64,000 bases of DNA from Paenibacillus algorifonticola (GTDB lineage Bacteria > Bacillota > Bacilli > Paenibacillales > Paenibacillaceae). The translations under genes and the position numbers were made by a program. Positions 25,281 to 33,073 of the stretch are shown here, one piece after another (positions within the stretch are counted from its first letter, which is position 1; each line of letters starts with the position of its first letter). The stretch is from positions 248,001 to 312,000 of the forward strand of contig NZ_LAQO01000001.1 in the NCBI RefSeq assembly GCF_000971975.1. The letters are read 5' to 3'. The notes beneath the pieces are model-generated. The model had not been told where the DNA came from and made no database searches. It was given only the letters and a program-made list of their open reading frames with translations.

Positions 25281-25825
25281 TGCTGCTCATCCCCCGTTAG
25301 TTCAGACTCATTAAGCTCATCAAAATACTCAAATGCTTTGGATAAAATCCGAATCAGCTCAAGCGAATCCTGCTCTCCCAAGTATTGCGCCAGTCCTGCC
25401 ATTCGATTCATAAAATCGGCAATGACCATCTTCGCCTTGCGGTCCCCTTCCTCTGTCAGCGAGATGCGGACAGCCCGCCGATCATCGGGATCAGCGTTTC
25501 TCTGCACGAGTCCATTCGCCTCCATGCCGTTGACCAGCTGGGTGACGGTGGGAGAGGTTACCCGAAGCAACCGGCTGATGACCGATATTTTCATCCCCGA
25601 CTTATCCTGCGCCTTCATAGAACCCCGCTTGATGCACATCAGCACCTGCATCTCGCTAAACTTGCCGTCCGGATTCGGCTTCTGCCGCCAATTGAGCCGA
25701 TGAAAGCTGCGAAACACACGAATCAATTCATTCGTAATCTGCTCGCTATGTTCCGTTGCTTTGCTTGTATCGCTCGTTTTGTCTATGCTGCTCTTATTGC
25801 TAGGTTCGTTTTTGTTATGTTCCAA
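25274..25825 (-). CDS. MarR family transcriptional regulator of the ABC exporter operon
   Basis: A 183-residue MarR-type winged-helix protein with a polar N-terminal extension of about 30 residues (EHNKNEPSNKSSIDKTSD). The DNA-binding core is SVISRLLRVTSPTVTQLVNG and GLVQRNADPDDRRAVRISLT. Start is TTG 25825, supported by AAAGGAGG 8 nt upstream. As first gene of an exporter operon it most likely is the ligand-responsive repressor of its own operon; a dyad TAGGCAACCTA overlaps the presumed promoter. Confidence 0.88.
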   Translation of the reverse strand: MEHNKNEPSNKSSIDKTSDTSKATEHSEQITNELIRVFRSFHRLNWRQKPNPDGKFSEMQVLMCIKRGSMKAQDKSGMKISVISRLLRVTSPTVTQLVNGMEANGLVQRNADPDDRRAVRISLTEEGDRKAKMVIADFMNRMAGLAQYLGEQDSLELIRILSKAFEYFDELNESELTGDEQQC

Positions 25826-25907
25826 GGGGATATCCTCCTTTCATTTATATTTCTTTGCCCATTCATGTAGGCTACCAATTATTTTCCTATTAATTATTTT
25901 CCCTATA

Positions 25908-25939
25908 ATTATCTTATAACTAAAATAATAGGCAACCTA
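25908..25939 (-). promoter_or_regulatory. Probable promoter and operator of the MarR-ABC operon
   Basis: On the minus strand TTGCCT, 16 nt, GATAAT. The -35 hexamer sits inside the dyad TAGG-TTG-CCTA (25929-25939), a natural binding site for the MarR protein encoded downstream. A second, imperfect copy (TAGGCTACC) lies at 25868-25876, closer to the gene. Confidence 0.45.
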
Positions 25940-26036
25940 ATTATAAAGCGCTAATTAAACAGCTGTCAATATCCCATTTCCAAGCTTCTAGGGTGGCGAT
26001 CGAGCCCTGACCCTTTCACGCAGCGCAGCGCCCTTT

Positions 26037-26047
26037 CCCCCCCCCCC
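26037..26047. repeat. Run of 11 cytosines
   Basis: Homopolymer C11 in the 389-bp gap between the marR gene and the NlpC/P60 gene. Such tracts vary in length by slippage and are also prone to sequencing error; it is too far from either start codon to switch a reading frame. Confidence 0.9.
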
Positions 26048-26074
26048 TTTACGTTTCAAACATAAATGAATAAA

Positions 26075-26096
26075 TTCTCATTAACTTCTCATAAAC
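26075..26096 (+). promoter_or_regulatory. Tandem 11-bp direct repeat upstream of the NlpC/P60 gene
   Basis: Two abutting copies TTCTCATTAAC and TTCTCATAAAC, differing at one position. One-turn direct repeats of this kind are typical binding sites for OmpR-type response regulators. A separate dyad TCTCAT-C-ATGAGA lies at 26129-26141 and a TATAGT -10-like element at 26163. Confidence 0.45.
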
Positions 26097-26214
26097 ACGA
26101 AACAAGACGAATTCCCCTTCAATTGCGCTCTCATCATGAGAAAAGGCTCATTTTTCGGTGTGTTATAGTGTTTTTAGCCAAAACGAATCATACAACGAAA
26201 GGAATCACACCATA

Positions 26215-26700
26215 ATGATTAAGAGAAACTTTTTTCGCTCCGTCATCAAATTGAGCTTATGCGCAAGTATTGGTTTGACAGCCTTCACCTTCGCTTCAGG
26301 CAACCAGGCACATGCCGCAACTGAAACTTCCCTACAATTAATCGACTCCGGCAAGGAGTTTATTGGAACCCCCTATAAATATGGAGCCCCAGCAGGCATT
26401 ACATACGCTTTTGACTGCTCTTCCTTTACACAATACATATTCGATGCAATGGGCGTTTCGCTGCCACGCAGCTCATCCTCCCAAGTTTCCGTTGGAACCA
26501 AAGTAACTAAAGAAAACCTTAGCGTAGGCGATCTTGTCTTCTTTAACACAAGCGGCAGAGGCATTAGCCATGTAGCTATTTATGCGGGAAACAACAAAAT
26601 TTTGCACAGCTCCTCCAGTAAAGGCGTAACGATCAGCAGTCTAGGCGAGTCCTACTGGCACAACCGCTACGTGACAGCTCGACGCGTATTGAAAGCCTAA
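26215..26700 (+). CDS. Secreted NlpC/P60 endopeptidase
   Basis: A 161-residue secreted protein: basic N terminus, hydrophobic core and a likely cleavage after QAHA (residue 34/35). The mature part is a bare NlpC/P60 domain with catalytic Cys68 in AFDCSSFTQYIF, His119 in ISHVAIYAG and His131 in KILHSS. Such enzymes cut D-gamma-glutamyl-diaminopimelate bonds in cell-wall peptides. It has no cell-wall binding repeats. ATG 26215 is preceded by AAAGGA at about 11 nt; the longer frame upstream would spoil the signal peptide. Regulation by a two-component system is suggested by the repeats upstream. Confidence 0.9.
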   Translation: MIKRNFFRSVIKLSLCASIGLTAFTFASGNQAHAATETSLQLIDSGKEFIGTPYKYGAPAGITYAFDCSSFTQYIFDAMGVSLPRSSSSQVSVGTKVTKENLSVGDLVFFNTSGRGISHVAIYAGNNKILHSSSSKGVTISSLGESYWHNRYVTARRVLKA

Positions 26701-26761
26701 ACGGAAGCCTCCAACGATTTAGACTGTATCAATAACGCTCTACAATAGAACCCATAAATAT

Positions 26762-26799
26762 AAAAACGTCCCGAACGCTAATCCGTTCAGGACGTTTTT
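26762..26799 (+). terminator. Terminator of the NlpC/P60 gene
   Basis: Stem AAAAACGTCC...GAAC with GTTC...GGACGTTTTT, ending in a T-run on the plus strand. Confidence 0.8.
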
Positions 26800-26831
26800 G
26801 CTTATTATAGTATTTCCAGTGCTCCTCCAAA

Positions 26832-26881
26832 TAAAAAATGCCGTCCCTTCTCCAGCACCAGGCTGATGAAGTGGACGGCAT
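26832..26881 (-). terminator. Terminator of ppaC
   Basis: On the minus strand ATGCCGTCC and GGACGGCAT close a stem-loop followed by TTTTTTATTT. It is about 120 nt after the ppaC stop codon; a palindromic element lies in between. Confidence 0.65.
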
Positions 26882-26898
26882 CCTTTCATTCACACTTA

Positions 26899-26998
26899 GG
26901 AGCTGTGAGGAATTTAGTAACCGCTTTTATTGACAAAATCTCCACGGTTTTGGGAGTTTTGTCAATAAATTAGCGGTACTTTATTTCGTAACAGTCTC
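26899..26998. repeat. Large imperfect palindrome, MITE-like, abutting the ppaC stop codon
   Basis: Core arms TTATTGACAAAATCTCC and GGGAGTTTTGTCAATAA around an 8-nt centre; pairing continues outward (AGTAACCGCT with AGCGGTACT) and more loosely to GAGCTGT on the left and ACAGTCTC on the right, about 100 bp in all. The right end touches the stop codon of ppaC. Ends resembling GAGACTGT are common in insertion sequence termini, so a miniature transposable element or two juxtaposed IS ends is possible. No transposase is present. Confidence 0.5.
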
Positions 26999-27928
26999 TT
27001 ATTTGCTAAGCGTTTCTGTCAATACAGGTACGATTTGCGATTTGCGGGATACTACACCCTTCAGAACGGCTTTGTTGTCAGCCAGCGTTACATTGTAGGC
27101 TTTCTCAACTGCGCCTGCCGCGCTGCCGATAGCAAGTGCCACGGAATCGCTGTTCAAAATGTCTGTTACGACAAACAGGAACAGATCCAAGCCTTTTTCC
27201 GAAACAATCGCGTTAATCGCTGTTTCCAGATCCGCTTGGCGAACCAGAACATCATTTGTGTCAACCGCATTAACTTGCGCGATTTCTACTTTGCTGCTGC
27301 CCATTTGGAATTCTTTCGCATCAAGCGAAAGCAGCTGAGCGATCGATTTGTCGCGCACGTCTGCTCCTGCTTTCAGCATTTCCAGACCGTATGTGTCTGT
27401 ATCAACGCCAGCAATAGCTGCGAGTTCCTTAGCAGCCGCTACATCTTGCTCGGTGCAAGTTGGCGATTTGAACAGCAAGGAGTCGGAAATGATTGCGGAC
27501 AGCATCAGACCTGCGATTTGCGGCTCGATAGCTACGCCGTTTTCTTTGTACAATTTATTCAAAATCGTAGCTGTGCAGCCTACAGGCTCAGCGCGATAGT
27601 ATAGCGGGTGGCTTGTCTCAAAATTCGCAATACGGTGGTGGTCAATAACTTCCAGCACGCGAACTTGATCGATATCTGCTGCGCTTTGCTGACGCTCATT
27701 GTGGTCAACGAGAATAACAGTCTCCACTTCATTAGCTACTGTTTCTACAAGACGAGGAGCTTCCGCCTTGAAATGGGTGAGCGCGTATTGCGTTTCACCG
27801 CTAATTTCACCCAGACGAACCGCTTCAACCTCAAAGCCCAGCTTAGCCTTCAAATCAGCATATGCGATCGCAGAACAGATTGTATCCGTATCCGGATTTT
27901 TATGCCCGAAAATAAATGTTTTTGCCAT
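26999..27928 (-). CDS. ppaC: Manganese-dependent inorganic pyrophosphatase (family II)
   Basis: A 309-residue DHH-type pyrophosphatase that hydrolyses pyrophosphate to drive biosynthesis. N-terminal metal site [13 protein letters not shown] (His9, Asp13, Asp15), LVDHNERQQ (Asp75), VIDHHR (Asp96-His97-His98), and the C-terminal substrate motif [10 protein letters not shown] (SRKKQ class). Length as in Bacillus PpaC. A TATAAT-like element lies at 28003-28008 upstream. Cytoplasmic, monocistronic. Confidence 0.96.
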   Translation of the reverse strand: MAKTFIFGHKNPDTDTICSAIAYADLKAKLGFEVEAVRLGEISGETQYALTHFKAEAPRLVETVANEVETVILVDHNERQQSAADIDQVRVLEVIDHHRIANFETSHPLYYRAEPVGCTATILNKLYKENGVAIEPQIAGLMLSAIISDSLLFKSPTCTEQDVAAAKELAAIAGVDTDTYGLEMLKAGADVRDKSIAQLLSLDAKEFQMGSSKVEIAQVNAVDTNDVLVRQADLETAINAIVSEKGLDLFLFVVTDILNSDSVALAIGSAAGAVEKAYNVTLADNKAVLKGVVSRKSQIVPVLTETLSK

Positions 27929-28071
27929 TATACTGTCTCCTTAGTCCTTGTATTTGGGATTGCGGCAGTCCGCTTTTCCCAATAAGTTTTTTCCCACGTT
28001 TGATTATATAATATAATGAAGTATATTCCTATGCCCTTACAGAGATTTTTGCAAACAATTCTCGAATAAGC

Positions 28072-28101
28072 TTGCTTAAAGGCAGAAGCGAATGGTATAA
28101 G
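28072..28101 (+). promoter_or_regulatory. Candidate sigma-A promoter of the HAD gene
   Basis: TTGCTT, 18 nt, TATAAG, about 65 nt before the start codon. Confidence 0.35.
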
Positions 28102-28165
28102 GGGTATAGAACATTCGGCTGCCGAGTTACCACATCATCTAGATAGAACAGGAGACCTACGAAAA

Positions 28166-28942
28166 ATGAGTTATAAAATTGCTTTTTTTGATATTGATGG
28201 CACATTATTAGATGAAGAAAAACAAATTCCCCAGGATACGATTGATGCGATTCGTGAAATTCAGGAGCAGGGCGTCGAGGCTGTCATTGCGACGGGACGT
28301 GCGCCTTATTTTTTCAAGGATATTGCCGAGAAGCTTGCGATTAACTCCTTCGTCAGCCTGAACGGCGCTTACGTCGTGTACAACGGCGTTCCCGTATACC
28401 ACAATCCCATTCCTCGCACAGATGTCAAGGCGCTTGTTGAGCATGCCGGACTTCATAACCATTCGCTCGTCTTTGAGGGCCATGACGCATTCTTTTCCAA
28501 TGCTGAAGCGCATCCTCAGGTGTTCGACTCCGTAACGTCGCTGCGCGTAGCGCAGCCGGGCTTCGACCCAGGCTATTGGGAAAAAGCAGACATTTATCAA
28601 ATTTTCCTGCATTGTGAGCCGCAGGACGAGCATCTGTATACGGACGTTATCCCGGGTTTGCGCTATATTCGCTGGCATCCGTTTGCAATGGACGTGCTTA
28701 CCAATGATGGCTCCAAGGCGCTTGGCATTGCCGCGCTGCTGAAGCATTTGGGACTGACGGCGGAGGAAGCACTTGCCTTCGGTGACGGACTAAATGACAA
28801 AGAAATGCTAGAAACCGTTGGACTAGGCATTGCCATGGGCAATTCCCATCCGGAACTGCTGCCATTCGCCGATTACGTAACGACCCATGTGAGCGAAAAT
28901 GGCATTCGCAATGGCTTGCGTCACGCTGGCTTGTTGAAGTAA
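28166..28942 (+). CDS. Cof-type HAD-IIB phosphatase
   Basis: A 258-residue haloacid-dehalogenase phosphatase with the nucleophile pair in FFDIDGTLLD (Asp9, Asp11), motif II IATGRAPYF, and motif IV FGDGLNDKEML. The middle residues form the C2B cap typical of Cof/YkrA-type sugar-phosphate or nucleotide phosphatases; the substrate is not readable. ATG 28166 follows GGAG at about 11 nt. Single gene with its own terminator. Confidence 0.92.
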   Translation: MSYKIAFFDIDGTLLDEEKQIPQDTIDAIREIQEQGVEAVIATGRAPYFFKDIAEKLAINSFVSLNGAYVVYNGVPVYHNPIPRTDVKALVEHAGLHNHSLVFEGHDAFFSNAEAHPQVFDSVTSLRVAQPGFDPGYWEKADIYQIFLHCEPQDEHLYTDVIPGLRYIRWHPFAMDVLTNDGSKALGIAALLKHLGLTAEEALAFGDGLNDKEMLETVGLGIAMGNSHPELLPFADYVTTHVSENGIRNGLRHAGLLK

Positions 28943-28971
28943 TAACGTCATAACCATCTTATTTAAAAAAT

Positions 28972-29016
28972 AAAGAGGTACAGCTAACGGTTCGAAGCGT
29001 TAGCTGTACCTCTTTT
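28972..29016 (+). terminator. Strong terminator of the HAD gene
   Basis: Perfect 18-bp stem AAAGAGGTACAGCTAACG / CGTTAGCTGTACCTCTTT with an 8-nt loop, T-rich on the plus strand and A-rich before it, so it can act in both directions. Confidence 0.85.
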
Positions 29017-29121
29017 CATATATTTGGAATTAGCTGCCGTTTACGTTCAGCCAATTACTTTCCTAATGTTAGACATGCTCACGCAGGTCAGCCTGGCAAA
29101 ACGTACTGGCCTTATTCTCGC

Positions 29122-29286
29122 TTATTGTTCTTCTACAACGGTGCTTTGAAACAAAAATTGAATGAGCCACCACAAGGACAGCAGCACAATAACCGCCGAT
29201 GAGGTTAAAGAAATCCATTTAAAAAACAAGTACAAAAAAGGGTTGCTGGAACGCGTTCTCCTCTGATCTCCACCACTAAGGTTCAT
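29122..29286 (-). CDS. 54-residue small membrane protein
   Basis: A 54-codon frame with AGGAGG 11 nt before ATG 29286. The product starts MNLSGGDQRRTRSSNPFLYL, a polar basic head, then one long hydrophobic helix (SSAVIVLLSLWWLIQFLF) and an acidic tail ending VVEEQ. The head should stay inside and the tail outside. Its start overlaps the last codons of a 22-codon ORF, which points to coupled translation. No family recognised. It ends about 105 nt beyond the terminator of the HAD gene, from the opposite direction. Confidence 0.55.
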   Translation of the reverse strand: MNLSGGDQRRTRSSNPFLYLFFKWISLTSSAVIVLLSLWWLIQFLFQSTVVEEQ

Positions 29287-29344
29287 AATAAACTTCGCCT
29301 CCTGTATGCATTTTATGAAGCTCTAAGCCACGCCATGTTGCCAT
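29276..29344 (-). CDS. 22-residue ORF (leader peptide or micropeptide) overlapping the next gene
   Basis: ATG 29344 has a perfect GAGGAGG 7 nt upstream, better than most genes here. The 22-residue product starts MATWRGLELHKMHTGGE and ends YYEP, without hydrophobic segment or signal. The stop codon lies 11 nt inside the following membrane-protein gene, whose ribosome site is within this ORF. Either a leader peptide that controls the downstream gene or a bona fide micropeptide. Coding status rests on the ribosome site and overlap only. Confidence 0.45.
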   Translation of the reverse strand: MATWRGLELHKMHTGGEVYYEP

Positions 29345-29368
29345 GTTTACTTCCTCCTCTTATTCATT

Positions 29369-29393
29369 AAGGCCTCTTTGTTCAAGAGGCCTT
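29369..29393 (-). promoter_or_regulatory. Leader hairpin before the 22-codon ORF
   Basis: Perfect 10-bp stem AAGGCCTCTT / AAGAGGCCTT with a 5-nt loop. It ends 12 nt before the GAGGAGG site of the ORF, so it is in the 5-prime leader and may affect translation or mRNA stability. No T-run follows. Confidence 0.5.
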
Positions 29394-29434
29394 ATCAATA
29401 CTCTAACATATATATGACATAAGAACTACAGTTA

Positions 29435-29447
29435 ACTACCAAATAGT
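29435..29447. promoter_or_regulatory. Dyad box in the divergent intergenic region (box 1)
   Basis: ACTA-CCAAA-TAGT, a perfect dyad between the start of the small ORF pair and the CatE-like gene. It resembles the box next to the promoter at 29494-29538. Confidence 0.35.
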
Positions 29448-29493
29448 CACCAACACGTCATATTTGACCACTAGCCGTAAGCTCGACTTTAAC

Positions 29494-29538
29494 TTGACAA
29501 AGGTTAGTTCATAAAATATAGTTAGTTACAAATAGTAA
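29494..29538 (+). promoter_or_regulatory. Sigma-A promoter of the CatE-like gene with a dyad box at the start point
   Basis: TTGACA (29494-29499), 17 nt, TATAGT (29517-29522): a near-consensus promoter. Right after it stands TTAC-AAATA-GTAA (29526-29538). The stretch CAAATAGT is shared with the dyad at 29435. In B. subtilis catDE is repressed by the DUF24 regulator CatR; a similar quinone- or thiol-responsive repressor may bind here, but none is encoded nearby. Confidence 0.6.
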
Positions 29539-29564
29539 TCAACTTAATACAGGAGGAATTACAA

Positions 29565-30428
29565 ATGACCTACAGCATACATGCTGATACCGTACTCGGA
29601 AAAGTAAAGCTTAACATTAGCGATTTGGAGCGTTCGCTGCAATTTTATCAGGAGGTCGTTGGCTTGCAGGTGTTGGAGCGCGAAGGCAGCACAGCCAGCC
29701 TTACGGCTGACGGCGTGAACGTACTCATTGAGCTGGAAGAAATTCCGAATGCCATCGTCTCTGAGCGCAGAAAAACGACTGGCCTATACCACTACGCCCT
29801 GCTGCTGCCTAATCGCGAAGCACTCGGCGCCGCGCTCGCCAGATTAATCACCTCCGGCATTCATATTGGCCAAGCCGATCATCTCGTCAGCGAAGCGCTG
29901 TATATCGCAGACCCTGACAACAATGGCATTGAAATTTACGCCGACAGACCACGCTCGGAGTGGAAAAAAGAAGACAATGGCGATTACGTTATGGCAAGCA
30001 ATCCTGTCGATTGGGATGGCCTCCTTGCCGCTGCTGATCCGGCTGCTGCCACGCTGCTGCCGCCCGGCACAATAATCGGGCATATTCATCTGCATATTAA
30101 TGGCATTCCGGCGGCTCGCGCCTTTTACAATGGGCTGCTGGGCTTTGACATCGTAGGCGACTACACCGATTTCAAAGCGTTGTTCGTCTCAGCCGGAGGC
30201 TATCACCATCATATCGGGCTTAACATTTGGGCTGGCATTGGCGCTCCTGCACCAGCCGCCAGCACTACAGGGCTGGAATACTTCACTATCGTCTATCCGA
30301 ATCAAGCAGAGCGAGATACAGCTATAAGCAGGCTGCGTGATGCGGGAGCAGCACTTACGGAGACGGACAGCGTTATTTTTGCAACTGATCCTTCCAGCAT
30401 TCGCATTAAGCTTGCAGTAGCGGAATAA
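29565..30428 (+). CDS. CatE/YfiE-like VOC dioxygenase (catechol-2,3-dioxygenase type)
   Basis: A 287-residue protein with two vicinal-oxygen-chelate modules: residues 1-125 (GKVKLNISDLERSLQFYQEV, LYHYALLLPNR, DPDNNGIEIYADRP) and 165-287 (IGHIHLHINGIPAARAFYNG, HHHIGLNIWAG). This two-module plan and the ligands H (IGHIHLH), H (HHHIG) and a late acidic residue are those of the Bacillus CatE/YfiE group, which open catechol rings. The final glutamate ligand is not obvious: the end reads SVIFATDPSSIRIKL, where an E would be expected in many relatives, so activity needs testing. ATG 29565 has AGGAGG. Confidence 0.82.
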   Translation: MTYSIHADTVLGKVKLNISDLERSLQFYQEVVGLQVLEREGSTASLTADGVNVLIELEEIPNAIVSERRKTTGLYHYALLLPNREALGAALARLITSGIHIGQADHLVSEALYIADPDNNGIEIYADRPRSEWKKEDNGDYVMASNPVDWDGLLAAADPAAATLLPPGTIIGHIHLHINGIPAARAFYNGLLGFDIVGDYTDFKALFVSAGGYHHHIGLNIWAGIGAPAPAASTTGLEYFTIVYPNQAERDTAISRLRDAGAALTETDSVIFATDPSSIRIKLAVAE

Positions 30429-30450
30429 TAAACCGGCAAGCAGCTATAGC

Positions 30451-30494
30451 AAAAGCCACGCAAAACCACAGACATGTGGTCTTGCGTAGCTTTT
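30451..30494. terminator. Bidirectional terminator between the CatE-like and GT39 genes
   Basis: Arms AAAAGC-CACGCAA and TTGCGTAGCTTTT with an inner ACCACA/TGTGGT pairing. Between convergent genes. Confidence 0.75.
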
Positions 30495-30543
30495 ATGCTT
30501 TTTCTACTGGAAGATTTGCTCCCTCTCAATTAAAGAGCCGTTC

Positions 30544-32889
30544 TTATAAGTCGTCGCTCAAAAGCGCAGCTTCCGGCGTCACCTCATAAATCGTTATATT
30601 GCTGCTGCCTCCGCCAAAGCCCCTGGAGCTGCTATTGCTAGCTGCATCACTAGCTGTACCGCCGCTGTCCGCCGCATTGCCGCTTCCGCCTGTCGATTGC
30701 CACTCGCTGGATGGGACCTGCTTGCCGTACGAAGTAATCCATTGCGTCAGCTCATTATTAATGCCGCCCCCGCGTCCGCCTTGCGAGACAAGAAAATATT
30801 TCAATTCCCCTGCAGCCACGAGCGCTTTCAGCCGGTCTACGGACAGGACGGGATCGGAGCCGGAATAACCGCCGAGTATAATGACATTTTCCCCGGAATC
30901 TATAATATATGGTGCTGCAGTCGAATAGCTGTTCGTCGCGAACAGATACTTCTCACCTGTACGATGCGCCTTCAAAAAAGCAAGCGCTTCTTCATTGAGC
31001 GGCTCATCACGGGAAGATGCATTCGTCTGATCAGGCCCTGCCTCCGGCAGCTGGCTGCTCTGCCCATATACAATAGGTGTCGTCGCCCAATAAGCCGGAC
31101 CAATGAAAAGAACAAGAAGACCGAGCAGCGCAATCAGGTTCACGGCTGGCTGCTGCCAAATTTTTCGGCGGCTCGCCGCGTGTTCTCCGCTTTGAACGCC
31201 AACATTCGCCCCAGCTTCATACCCTTCTGTGCCACCACCACTATGTTGGATTAATGACTTCGACTGCTTCTGCTTCGTTAGCCGTAGTACAACCAGCAGC
31301 ATACTAGCTGCCAATCCGCCAACTAGCACGGCAAGTGACCATCCGCTGCTGATTGCCGCGTCAAATGGATGCATAATATACCATTCGAACACAGCTGTTG
31401 CTGCAATTCCGAGCGGCAGCAGCCAGCCTAGCCAGCCAGCTTTGCTGCGATATTGGCTCCAAAGCTCACTCCAGCCTGCCCCCAGCAGCGCAGCAATCGG
31501 AGCCCCCATTATAATCAAATAATATTGATGAAAAAAGCCAGCGACGCTGAAAAATCCCATCACCGGCACCAGCCACGCCAGCCAGAACAAAACTTCTTTA
31601 TGCTTCAGCGTTACATTCCGTCTGCGAATGCTTGCTAGCATACCCACGCAAGCCACAAATACAAAAGGCAAGAACCAGCTTGCTTGACCAGACAGCTCGG
31701 CTTGGAACAAACGAAGTGGACCTGCCGTTCCTGTTCCAAACATGCCGCCAGAAACACCGCCACCAGGCCCGCCGTTAAAACCGCCAGCTCCAGCACCTCC
31801 TCCGGCACCTCCTGAGAGCCCGCCGGCTCCGCCATCAGTACCATTTCTGCCATTTCCAAAATTCTCGGCTCTGCCGCCATTATTGCTATCGCTGTCCGCA
31901 CCCTGACTGTTTGCCCAGCGACGGCTGCCGGCATCATCGCCCGCTCCCTGCCCATCCTGCTCTATGGACGCAACGCTGCGATTCCCGCCTGGAACATCGC
32001 CGCTGAACCAGCTGTTTACAACATTCGTCTGGGCAAACGCCATGTTTACAACTGCCGGAAGCTCCTGCGGCCCCATCATCGAGCTGGTCCCGCCTCCGCG
32101 ATTTCCCGTTAATCTTGAAAGACCATTGTACCCGAAAGCCAGCTCCAATACGGAATTTGTCTGGCTGCTGCCCACATACGGCCGATTATCAGTCGAAATG
32201 GAATCGACTGTCACCGCCCAAGACAAAGAAATGATCAGCATAATGGCGGTCGCACCTGCCAGCAGGCTAATTTTTTTAAACCATTTGCCCTTCCACGCCA
32301 TTAAAGCAAATAAATAAAAGGCCGGAAGCACCATGTAGGCCTCCATCATTTTCATATTAAAACCGACCCCTATGACAGCAAAAGCGCCAATGAGCCACAT
32401 CGCCTTACCCTGCTTGGTTCCGCGGAACAACAGCCATACTGCAAGCAGCAGCGTAAAAACGAGCATGCTATCGATATTATTCGTTCGGCTCACCGCAACC
32501 GCAACTGGCATCGTCGCCATCGCTGCTGCCCCGATTCGCGCTGCCGTAAGGCCAAAGGTCGGTTTAAACAGCACATACAGCAAAATCGTCGAGCCGATGC
32601 CGGATAACGCTTGGGGCAAAATCACGCTCCAGCCATGCAGTCCGAATACATAGGCAAACGCCGTCTGTACCCAGAACGTTACCGGCGGCTTGTCAACCGT
32701 TACAAAGCCTCCAGAATCTACCGTTGCAAAGAAAAAATTGTGGAAGCTTTGCAGCATGCTGGCGACCGTGGTCGTATAATACGTATTGACATGGTCATCT
32801 GTCCAAATTAAAAATCCATTCAATAATGCCGATACGAGTATACATAGAATCCATATTGCATCTACTCGCTGCTTTTTTATTGCTGCCAT
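30544..32889 (-). CDS. GT39/ArnT-like membrane glycosyltransferase with a glycine-rich loop
   Basis: A 781-residue integral membrane protein. The N-terminal region (ALLNGFLIWTDDHVNTYYTT, then VDKPPVTFWVQTAFAY) carries the acidic residues and PPLxFW-like motif of PMT/ArnT transferases, which move a sugar from a polyprenyl phosphate to an acceptor outside the membrane. About a dozen helices follow. Between roughly residues 255 and 375 is a low-complexity insert rich in Gly, Asn and Ser (GGAGGLSGGAGGGAGAGGF), and another Gly/Ser run lies near the C terminus. Similar to the YkcB/YycA group of Bacillus. It is divergent from a two-component system that may regulate it. ATG 32889. Confidence 0.87.
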   Translation of the reverse strand: MAAIKKQRVDAIWILCILVSALLNGFLIWTDDHVNTYYTTTVASMLQSFHNFFFATVDSGGFVTVDKPPVTFWVQTAFAYVFGLHGWSVILPQALSGIGSTILLYVLFKPTFGLTAARIGAAAMATMPVAVAVSRTNNIDSMLVFTLLLAVWLLFRGTKQGKAMWLIGAFAVIGVGFNMKMMEAYMVLPAFYLFALMAWKGKWFKKISLLAGATAIMLIISLSWAVTVDSISTDNRPYVGSSQTNSVLELAFGYNGLSRLTGNRGGGTSSMMGPQELPAVVNMAFAQTNVVNSWFSGDVPGGNRSVASIEQDGQGAGDDAGSRRWANSQGADSDSNNGGRAENFGNGRNGTDGGAGGLSGGAGGGAGAGGFNGGPGGGVSGGMFGTGTAGPLRLFQAELSGQASWFLPFVFVACVGMLASIRRRNVTLKHKEVLFWLAWLVPVMGFFSVAGFFHQYYLIIMGAPIAALLGAGWSELWSQYRSKAGWLGWLLPLGIAATAVFEWYIMHPFDAAISSGWSLAVLVGGLAASMLLVVLRLTKQKQSKSLIQHSGGGTEGYEAGANVGVQSGEHAASRRKIWQQPAVNLIALLGLLVLFIGPAYWATTPIVYGQSSQLPEAGPDQTNASSRDEPLNEEALAFLKAHRTGEKYLFATNSYSTAAPYIIDSGENVIILGGYSGSDPVLSVDRLKALVAAGELKYFLVSQGGRGGGINNELTQWITSYGKQVPSSEWQSTGGSGNAADSGGTASDAASNSSSRGFGGGSSNITIYEVTPEAALLSDDL

Positions 32890-33073
32890 GGCTCAGCCGC
32901 CCCTTCGCTTCCGTCTCTTGCTTGCTTCACTATGAGAGATTGTGCGCCGTTTCCCTGAAACCCGAATGAAGCAAAGCTGAAAATTTGCTTAAAACCACAG
33001 AATTCAGATGAAACTTTCGCCGAAACAGATAATAATGTAAGAAGCAACCGTTAGCAAAACTGGAGATGATAAG

